Shown one piece after another: positions 55,783 through 64,000 of a stretch of 64,000 nucleotides of DNA. The DNA is from Panagrolaimus kolymaensis (Eukaryota; Nematoda; Chromadorea; Rhabditida; Panagrolaimidae): positions 3,720,001-3,784,000 of the forward strand of contig JAJQJQ010000017.1 in NCBI GenBank assembly GCA_028622995.1, given 5' to 3'. The notes beneath the pieces are model-generated. The model searched no databases. It worked only from the letters and a program-made list of their open reading frames with translations, and was not told the DNA's origin. Each line of letters starts with the position of its first letter. The first letter of the stretch is position 1. The position numbers were made by a program, and so were the translations under genes.

Positions 55783-58700
55783 ATGCGTGGATTTAAAAAT
55801 ACTCAAGGAACTTTCTTTCATTGCAGTGAAATAGGTGAACGAAATTGGGTTCTTAGATTGGTAAGTATTCGATATTTTAGTTGAGAAAATAAAAAAACAA
55901 AAGCTTATTGTTTTTATTTAAAACGCAAAATTTGTATTTTTTGAGGTAGAAAAAACGAGATTTTTTGTTAAGACACTAATTGGACTTTTTGTTTAAAAAA
56001 CAAAAAACACTAATCGGCTTGAAAAATGTCTGCATAATGAACATACACGTTCTCTACTCTTTTTGCGTTATCCTAATTGCATTTCGACGATTTTCCCTTT
56101 TTGGATTTTTGAAAAAATGGAGTGACATCTGAAAGAGCGCCTCTCTGAAATGCAAGCTTATAGCTCGAGATAGATGCTCGGTTGCTGTTGCCGCCGGCAG
56201 TAATTATCATCCAATGTTTGCTGTTTTTAAAACAGAAAAAACGTTTTTTTCTGCTTGAAAAAAATATGCGCATCCATGGCAATAATGTGAGCACATTAAA
56301 AAATTTTATATTTTTAATGATGATACAAAAACACGTCAAACAAAAAAAATGTTACATGTACATACTTTTAAAAAATATATAGCTGGCTAACTTACAGGTT
56401 GGTTCGGGAGATGTTGGACCTGCAGCAAGAAATGTATCTAAAAATCCTAGTCAAAGATTGGATACTGGAATTATTCCAACACCATGGTGGTTTACGCCAG
56501 AATGTGAGCAACAATTACTCTCGATAGATGAAGATGGGAAATTACATTCAAGCATTAAATCAGACGTTGCTACGCTTGATTCAGCTGCAGCAGAATTGTC
56601 TAAAGAACAATTGAGAGCTAAATTGATGACGCAATTAGAATATTATTTTAGCAGGTATGATTAAAAATAAAAATGCAAAAAAAAACAATCATAATTTTAT
56701 GATTTAGAGAAAATTTAAATCAAGATCGATATCTTCGATCTCAAATGGATACCGATCAATATGTTCCAATTAATGTTGTTGCAAGCTTTCCCAAAATCAG
56801 TCAATTAACCTCTGATCATGATTTAATAATATCAGTTTTAAAAGGTATTGTTTAACATTTCCAGCAATATCTAAAGAATTCGAAACTATAAAACTTTCCT
56901 CCAATCGAAACTTTTAATTGTAATTTTCCTTTTGATATAAGCGCTACCTTTTCATCTTTCTTTAATTCCGGAAAAAAGTCTACAATTAATAAACTCCTTT
57001 GCAGAATCGACAAATCTTCAAGTTGATGAAACCAATACAAAGGTGAGAGCCGCTCATCGTCGTTGCACTCTTCTTCTTCGTGAAATCCCTGAATTTACTG
57101 ATGAAAGAGAAGTTAAGGCTATGTTCATTGGTTGTCCACCATATACAAGTTTGAGCTATGGCCTCAATAATTCTTGGTATGTCACATTTGAAACTGAAGA
57201 AGCTACCCAACTTGCATTTCTACATTTACAAAATTTACGTAAATCTTTTAATGGAAAGCAAATTTGTGTTAGAATAAAAACTGGATCAGCTCCATTGCCT
57301 GAACATCATGGCGGTGGTGGTGGTGGAGGTGATCATGGAAGATTTTCCCCTGCTAAAAGTGAAACTTTTCATGGGTTTGGCAATGGAGTTACAACTGTCG
57401 CAACTTTAAATGGTTATATTACGGGATTTCCTGCAACTGCAGCATTTATATTAAATCAAAATCCAACTCGAGTTAATTCAGAAACTGAATTAAGTCTTTA
57501 TCAACTTATGGGTCCATTTGGTTATTCAATACGCGCTATTTTTCAACCAAAAGATTCCGAACCTCCCGTAATGAAAGATGAAAATGAAACAATAAAAGTG
57601 CCTTCAAATGAAACCAAAAAATCGCCAAAAGTTAGCGTTGCAACAGCCACGACCAATGCAGCTGGTAAAAGTATATTAGGTCCACCATCAACTGAGATTG
57701 TGGAATCATTGCTGTCGGCTGCAGCCGAAGCCAATGAAACGAAGAAAAGAGAAAAGGAAGTTCAGAGACAACAATGGCAACAAATTATGGATGGTCTTGC
57801 ACCCATTCCATCAATGAAAGGAGGTCAAAGAGTCACGGATATGCCTTTCATTAAACGAGCACCAGTTTTGCATCGATTTGTAAGCCATGAATCTTCTGAT
57901 ATTGAAGTGGCGTTAGATATTCAACGAGCTGCTAGAAAACAAGAAAAAGAAGCTAAAATGCAACAGCAACAACAAGCTCCACAACAAACGCCAGTTCAAC
58001 ATGAACAAACTCCACACCTGCAGCAGCAACATCGACCTCACCAACAACCACACTCACAACAGCAACCGATTCAGCATTCTCAGCAACATCAGCATCAACA
58101 ATATCATGATGGTTATCGACTCAATCCATCCACAAACAAGAATTATTCGGATCGAAGTAACACCAAAGATTATAGTCATAATTATTATGATCGATCATCA
58201 AATGGTTATAGCAGTGGGGAACGTTCAGCTTTTGATAATAATAAAAGTGAGCGACGTCCAAATACTCCATATCGAGGAGGAGATTCATCAAAAAGAAGTT
58301 ATGATTCTAGAAGCGACCGAAGTGGAAAAAGTGGAGAATATTATAAACCTAGAGAAAGGAATACCGATCGAAGTTACAATAATACTAACAGCAACAATAG
58401 TAGTTATTATTATGATCGATCAACATCAAATTATAGCAACAGCAATCAAAGATATGAAAGGCCAAGATATCCTCCAAATGAGAGAAAATCCTTTTCAAAA
58501 CCAACATATAATTATAATAATCCACCCCAAATTCAAACAACCAGTTATGCTCAGGATCCTTCCGAACCAAAAGAAATTGAAAGGCCGAGATCCATTTCAA
58601 ATTCAGAGCCACTAATTATCGCAACTACCACAACAACACATGAATCATCCAATCAACAATTTCCGTCATTGGTAATTGTGCCTTCAAGTGTTGCTCTTCA

Positions 58701-59012
58701 TTCTGATACAGCTTCAACCACATCTTCACGAAAAAAAGATAATTCAGAATCATCTGAATATAATTTTATTGATGGAGATTTTCCATCTTTGGTTGAAAAA
58801 AATATTAAAGCAAAAGAAAAAGAAAAAGCTAAATTCAGCGCTGTTGTGGCAGGAAAAAAGAATGATGTTAAAAAAAGTTATGCACAAACTCTTAGAAAAC
58901 CTGAAAATAGTAGTAATCATGTTTCATCGTCATCAAGGTAAAATAATTTAATTATGGCATTATTACTTTCTCCTAATAGAAAATAATTTTTAGTACCGCT
59001 GATGTATCCTAA
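55783..59012 (+). CDS. larp-5: La-related protein of the LARP4/LARP5 family
   Basis: Exons 55783-55860, 56398-56654, 56708-56844, 57005-58937 and 58994-59012 join in phase to 807 residues. The La motif (about residues 97-165) has [33 protein letters not shown] and [12 protein letters not shown]. An RRM-like domain follows ([20 protein letters not shown] to [18 protein letters not shown], about 170-245). The La motif plus RRM-like pair with KVRAAHRRC between them is that of LARP4/4B, which bind A-rich mRNA and poly(A)-binding protein and stabilise or activate mRNAs in the cytoplasm. The C-terminal half is disordered: a Gly run, a Gln/His/Pro tract, Tyr/Ser/Arg/Asn-rich repeats and late DFPSL and SYAQTL motifs. 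The last exon is 19 bp (STADVS). Start: the only upstream in-frame Met. Confidence 0.92.
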
Positions 59013-61375
59013 ATTTTTGTTTCAATTTTCTTTTTATATTTGCTTTATTCAACACCTTTTTTGGCCTCATTTAAAAAATGTCACACTAGTCAAATCTTTT
59101 CATTTCAATAGTATTTATTCGTTTTCCCCTCATCAGTATTTTTTAGTTGCTCCCTTTTTCCTGTTCGCTTCTTATTTTTGCTTCTTAAAATAATAAGTAT
59201 CATTTTTTCTTTCTTCCCTAAAAATTATTATACACATATATCCTTCAAAAACAAATAACATGGGTGCCAAACCTTCTTTTAAAATTTTCGGGCTTGACTT
59301 TTTTTTCTCTCCTTTTTCTTCATCATCTTAATCTTCTATCACTTGTTTCTTTTCATTTTTTGTTTTGTTACGAGGTTTTATTTTTAAAATCGTTGTTTGT
59401 TTTTGCAAGAGAATTTTTTCTTCAAAGTTTACTTTTCTCATTTACCGGAAATGGCGCTCCTGTCTTCTTCTCTCTTTATCAATGGCGCCAAATGTTATCA
59501 AAGAAAAATCTTTTTTTTGTGCAATGATTCTTGGCTTAGTCACACTGTACATTCCATTATACCATTTTAAGGGATAAGCAGCATCAGTATTAGTGATTTA
59601 ATACATTTTTTCTCTCTACCATCTTCTTGCCAAGATTATCAACAGTATGCACACCTTTCTTACATTGTCATACTTGCCTAAAATTATATATATTTTTTTA
59701 ATTTTCACACAAATCATATGCTTTTTTTCGGAAAAAAAATTCCAAACTTGTCTATCTATTCATTTAAAAATACACATATTCTACTATAAACTAATTTCCA
59801 AAGATTTTTTAATAATAAAATCTCCCTTTTGAGATATAAATGTTTTTTATTATATTCCTTCATCTTCCGGTTCTATTTTTTTTAATTTATTACATAACTA
59901 CTGCTTTTAAACAAAATTTTTTTTATCAAAGATTATTTTTAATTTACTTTAATTTAGCTTATGATATATGTTTTTAATGCATCGTTATTTCTTTTTTTTT
60001 AAATTATGTATCTGAAAAAAACTTACAAATCCTTAACACAACACGTTCCATATCCGACCCGTGAACCTACTGGTGTACGTTTCGGAGAAAAAAAAGTATT
60101 AGATTTTCTTTCTTGTGTTTAGTTTTATAACCAATTTGAATTTAATTTTTGAAAATTTTTTTAATAAATTAAAATTTCTTTTCTTTTTTTCCTCTCAACA
60201 AAAATTAATTAACAAAGTTTTCCCTGTTCCAATCGTTACAATTTTTTGTATTACTTCTTTAAAATTAAATTTGATAAAATAATTTTTATTTACATATTTA
60301 CAAACAAAAAAATAGCTGCATTTAAATTAATTGTTTGGTGCTATTGTTTCAAAATTTGGCATATTCATTGGATTTTTTTCAATGGAAAAAATTTTCACGC
60401 TATTCATTTGCATGTTTAAAACATTCAAAAAATAACTTTTGTTGTTTTAATAATTACTATTTCTTTCTTTTTTGTTTAATAATACGCATAATGAAATGTG
60501 CGAGCATATGACGTGCATTTTTTAAATTAAAAATTGTAGCATATTTGCAAATAAAATCAACCAATTAAATGATAGTTTTGTTTAATTAAGTTTTATTAAA
60601 ATCAAAATCTTTATTTCGAAAACAATGAGAAAAAAAGGAAGATAAAATGTCAGGAAAAATATGGTAAAAAATAAAAGTCACAAATTTACGCGCATAAAAA
60701 GGAACGTTTTTGATGAAAAATTATTGTTGCAGTAAACTGATAAATTTCTTGTTCAAAAATTATTAAAAATAAGTTTTAAAAAAACTCGCAAAAAATGCGG
60801 GTTAGCACGTTAGAAGATTTTTTTAAATAGATACAACAAATTATAAACAAATAATAAAAGAAACTAAAACAAAAGTGATTCTAAACATTTGAAAATAAAA
60901 AACGCTTTAATGTATTTTTTGGTAAACAAATGAAAGTGTATATTATTTTTATAAAATTATTAAAAAAAACAAATACAACCCTGAATAATTGACAAAACAC
61001 AAAATCTAAACTTAAATGTGGTTAACTTGGAACTGAATGATGAAAAAGTTTTTTGATCAAATAAATAAAAGTGACTTGAATTTTTGAAGTAAAATATGAG
61101 GTTTTATAATTTTTACTTCAAATCAAATTTTGTTTTAAGCCTTTCTTAGATCATTAAATTTTAACTACTATCAGATCCATTCTAAAAAAAGAAAATGAAA
61201 AATACACGAGTAAAGCGACTGTGAATTTTTAAGACCTACTAAACTAACGACAAAAAAATAAAAAGAATCAAAGAAATATGAAAATAACCGTATTTGGTTG
61301 TGTGTGTATTTATTAATTTTTTAAATTATGAGAGGGAAAGAGGTTGATGAGGATAATTTTGATCAATTTTTGTTT
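59013..61375. other. Convergent 3' region between larp-5 and the TCF gene
   Basis: 2.4 kb of very AT-rich sequence between two genes that end toward each other. No coding exon can be supported; open frames here translate to Phe/Leu/Tyr low complexity. The stretch probably holds long 3' UTRs. A small less AT-rich patch (about 60045-60085) has no recognisable content. Confidence 0.45.
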
Positions 61376-64000
61376 TTAATTGAGCGATTGCAAAGTTGGT
61401 GTGTTAACTTGTGGTGAACTTGTAACAACTCCAAATGGGCCTCCACCACCTTGCATCATTTGAGGAAATGCACCCGATGGGGCTGCTGCTCCAAAAGCAT
61501 GCATGGAGAAATTAAACATTGGAAATGATGGCGACATGGCTGCAGCAAAATTCATCATATTTGGCATTGGTGGCATCATTCCATTTGAATGAGGCGTCAT
61601 GGGTAAGGGTTTCACGAGTTTTACATCTTTTATATCGTCCTCTTCCGAACTCATAGTAGATGATGGCCGACTTATTGAGCCAAAAGCCGAGGATGGCGAT
61701 CCAAGCATATGCGGGGTTGTGGGGTTTGTTTGAGTTGAAGATGAACCACCATTATGAGGAGATTCAGAATCTCGTACAAGAAGGCATCGCTTCTTTCTTT
61801 TACAATGTTTACACCATTGATCTTGATTATTAACACCAAAGCGAGCTCGACATTTTTTTGATTCCAAGTTTTCTGAAAAATTTTAAAAATTGAGTAATCG
61901 TCCCTTGGTTTTTTAAAGGGAGTGAGTGTCTCAAGCGATAGAGATTTTTTTTACGACGGCTCCCTTTGTTTTTTTCTACGAAACATTTCGAACATGGTTT
62001 TCGTGGTATGAACTTTTTTTGCAAATAGCTACAAAAAGCTTCAAACTTTTTGAAGAACTTTGAAAGGCTTTGAGACAATGAAAAAAAACTTTCGGGCTAG
62101 GAACACCCGCTGTAAGGAAATCTCTATCGCTTGAGACACTCCCTTTAAATATTTTTTCTTTCATTTTTTGTAACTTTTTTTGTAGAAAAAAGATTTTTCA
62201 AGATGAGTAGAATAAAGAAAAGCGCCAAGTACCATTTCAAGTAGCAAGGGATGAGGATATCATCATCATTAAAATTCCCTTCTTTTGTTGTCGGCTAATT
62301 TGCGGTAGAGATAAATTGAGCGAGAAGCAGCAGATACTTCAAGCTGTCGTCTTTTTTATTTTTTTTACCGATCCTTATTTTTATTGCGCCTCAATAACTA
62401 CTGTCATTGTTTATTTACATGTGATCGCTGCATTTCTTTTTCTTTTTTTGTTTAAAAAATTAAAGCAACAAAAAAACGAGGGTCGCTTTTGATACTTGAA
62501 ATTGAGAGTCGTCGTCTCGTCATTGATTCCACTACCACCACTTTTGTTGCTTGCTAATGTTCATGTATATGTTGCGCAAAAAAAGCTTTAGGGTTCGACT
62601 TTGTTATCGGAAAAAATAATGAAGAAGAAGAAATTTTCAAGTGTGTTGGCGCCACTTGAGAGGGTAGCATCGCTTTCCCATTTTTTAAAGCTTTTCCCCT
62701 AAACTGACACAGTGTGTTCTTCGAAAAAAAAAAAATGAAATTTTTTAGATAACTAATTTTTTTTACTTTTTAAAGAAAAAATGATAGGAAAAGCATAAAT
62801 TTTGTTTTTTTTCGCTCTTTTTGAAGCTTCTTCTTCTTCACATACATACGGAATTGACAAATTGAAGAAGAACAAAGCAATTTGACACTTTGTTTGAAGC
62901 AACAAGCTCTGTGTGGTGACAGTGTCTAATTAGTAGTAGTTTTTTTAGATGCTTTTTTGTTTTTGAACAACAAAGTATAACTAAGACGTCAACAAAAAAG
63001 GAGGTCTTGAAGAAAAAATATATGAAAAGATGAAAGCTCGTTTCTGCAGAAGTAAGTCAAAATTAAATTAACATTCGGTAATGAACAAAGAAAGGAAAGC
63101 TGCTACAGTTCTAACGAGCCATAACAACTTAGCTTTTTAACTAATAACTAACTTAACATAAGTGATAATAAGAGGAATCCCAAGAAAAATGTTGCTAAAA
63201 GCTACGAAAAAATTTTGAAATTAGCAAGCATGAAATGCAACAAAAAAAAAAGAAATCCGTAAATTAAATGATACTGTATATTAAAGTTAGAGCAAAAAAA
63301 ATTTTTTGACTAAAATATGCGAACATTGAAAAATTTATTTTTTTTATTTTCTCTTGATACTAGCTTTGCCCTGTATCATCATTATTATTGAAGACGATAT
63401 TTTATCAATTTAAAATTAGAAAATTCGCAACTCACCAACTGAACGTTCTCTCTTCTTTCTCTTTTTTTTATTTACAGCATAATTTTCTCTTGCACTCCAA
63501 TTTGGATACAATTTTTGATGGTTTTCACGTTCTTCTTTTGCTTTTTCATAATATTTTTGTTGTTCATCTTTAGCTAAATCATGCCACATTTTCCCCAATA
63601 TGGTATTAAGTTCTGCAGATTGTTTTGAAGCATTTCCATCAACATTTAAAACTTTTTGCCTATTTTCTAAATAAAAAAAGAATTTATTTTCTATTTTTTA
63701 AATATTAAAGCTCCGATATACCTTTCATGAACCACATAAAAGCATTTAATGGTTTTTTAATATGTGAATCTTTTTTACTTTCACGATCAACCTTTTTTCG
63801 TTTTGGTGTAATTATTGGACCTCCTGCGCCACCACCACGGCCAACACCAGAATTAAAACCATTTGACGAAGCTGCGCTAGTTGTGGGTTTATTATCCAAA
63901 AATGGATTAGGCATTTGTTGTTGTTGATTAAAATTGGCAAGTTGTCTCATTGTATTTTGCATTAATGCGCTATACATTTGATATTGGGGTGACATAACTG
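61376..64000 (-). CDS. pop-1: TCF/LEF transcription factor, HMG box and C-clamp (5' end beyond the window)
   Basis: Three exons, from the right edge to 63722, 63666-63436 and 61872-61376, join in phase. The HMG box starts at SHIKKPLNAFMWFMKE and continues NRQKVLN, ILGKMWHDLAKDEQQKYYEK and HQKLYPNWSAREN, followed by the basic tail KKKRKKRER. The C-clamp follows after the intron: KKCRARFGVNNQDQWC, then KHCKRKKRC, with four cysteines. Both are diagnostic of TCF/LEF, which act in Wnt/beta-catenin signalling; POP-1 is the single C. elegans member. The tail is Met/Pro/Ser-rich and ends TLQSLN. The beta-catenin-binding N-terminus lies beyond the right edge. Before the HMG box there is a Gln/Asn-rich and Gly-rich stretch with a KRKK basic patch. 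Confidence 0.92.
61912..62149. mobile_element. 238-bp inverted-repeat element (MITE-like) in the TCF intron
   Basis: The ends are near-perfect inverted repeats: 61912-61947 and 62118-62149 pair over 32 bases (AAAGGGAGTG, then GTCTCAAGCGATAGAGATTT), the left copy carrying a 4-base AGTG duplication. Weaker pairing continues inward. There is no coding frame for a transposase. Ends read TTTAAA, compatible with a TTAA or TA target duplication, although none is clear. The size, terminal repeats and intronic position fit a non-autonomous DNA transposon; a foldback structure in the pre-mRNA is the alternative. Confidence 0.65.
62150..63435 (-). other. Remainder of the TCF intron between HMG box and C-clamp exons
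   Basis: 1.3 kb without a supportable exon. It contains short purine and pyrimidine runs and a few TTGACA/CAAAG-like words. The intron is large for this window. Confidence 0.45.

Noticed and set aside
1..64000. CRISPR arrays, rRNA or bacterial-type mobile elements
   Set aside because: No regularly spaced repeats, no rRNA-like conserved blocks and no transposase-like frames were seen anywhere in the window.

Overview
This window is AT-rich nuclear DNA from a nematode. Genes have short (about 45-60 bp) introns mixed with a few multi-kilobase ones, almost all acceptors read TTTTAG or TTTCAG, and every recognisable gene has a clear metazoan orthologue, several of them worm-specific in form (a helicase-less SLD-2, a VAB-10 type spectraplakin, a POP-1 type TCF). 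I cannot name the species. The gene order does not look like a plain Caenorhabditis copy, although sld-2 and larp-5 lie close together in C. elegans too, as far as I recall.

Layout: (1) 1-7187, minus strand, three genes reading leftward: an ABHD2-like lipase, a KGD4/MRPS36-like 2-oxoglutarate dehydrogenase adaptor, and a CCPP-1 tubulin deglutamylase that runs off the left edge; the last two are spaced like operon partners. (2) 8434-10417, plus strand: mitochondrial succinyl-CoA:3-ketoacid CoA-transferase (SCOT), divergent from the lipase. (3) 12412-51121, plus strand: a complete 39-kb spectraplakin (vab-10/shot/MACF1/dystonin) locus with at least three alternative 5' ends, an actin-binding CH pair, a plakin domain with SH3, a charged-helix exon, a giant 6-kb plectin-repeat exon that ends in a stop (VAB-10A form), and downstream spectrin-repeat, EF-hand, GAS2 and SxIP exons (VAB-10B form). 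(4) 51572-52935, minus strand: SLD-2 replication factor, tail to tail with vab-10. (5) 55783-59012, plus strand: a LARP4/5 family RNA-binding protein. (6) 61376-64000, minus strand: the DNA-binding 3' part of a TCF/LEF (POP-1) gene, with an inverted-repeat element in its intron.

How the genes work together: there is no single pathway. vab-10 makes two cytoskeletal linkers from one locus, one for intermediate filaments and hemidesmosomes and one for actin and microtubules. ccpp-1 also acts on microtubules. KGD4 and SCOT both touch mitochondrial succinyl-CoA. sld-2 and larp-5 are divergent neighbours separated by 2.8 kb.

The most unusual signal is an uninterrupted open frame of about 690 codons (21775-23847) inside the intron between the two CH-domain exons of vab-10. 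It has two hydrophobic stretches and joins in phase to the second CH domain. It could be a membrane-anchored alternative N-terminus, comparable to transmembrane dystonin isoforms. Exon joins throughout were worked out by hand from splice-site sequence and reading phase; none was tested against RNA.
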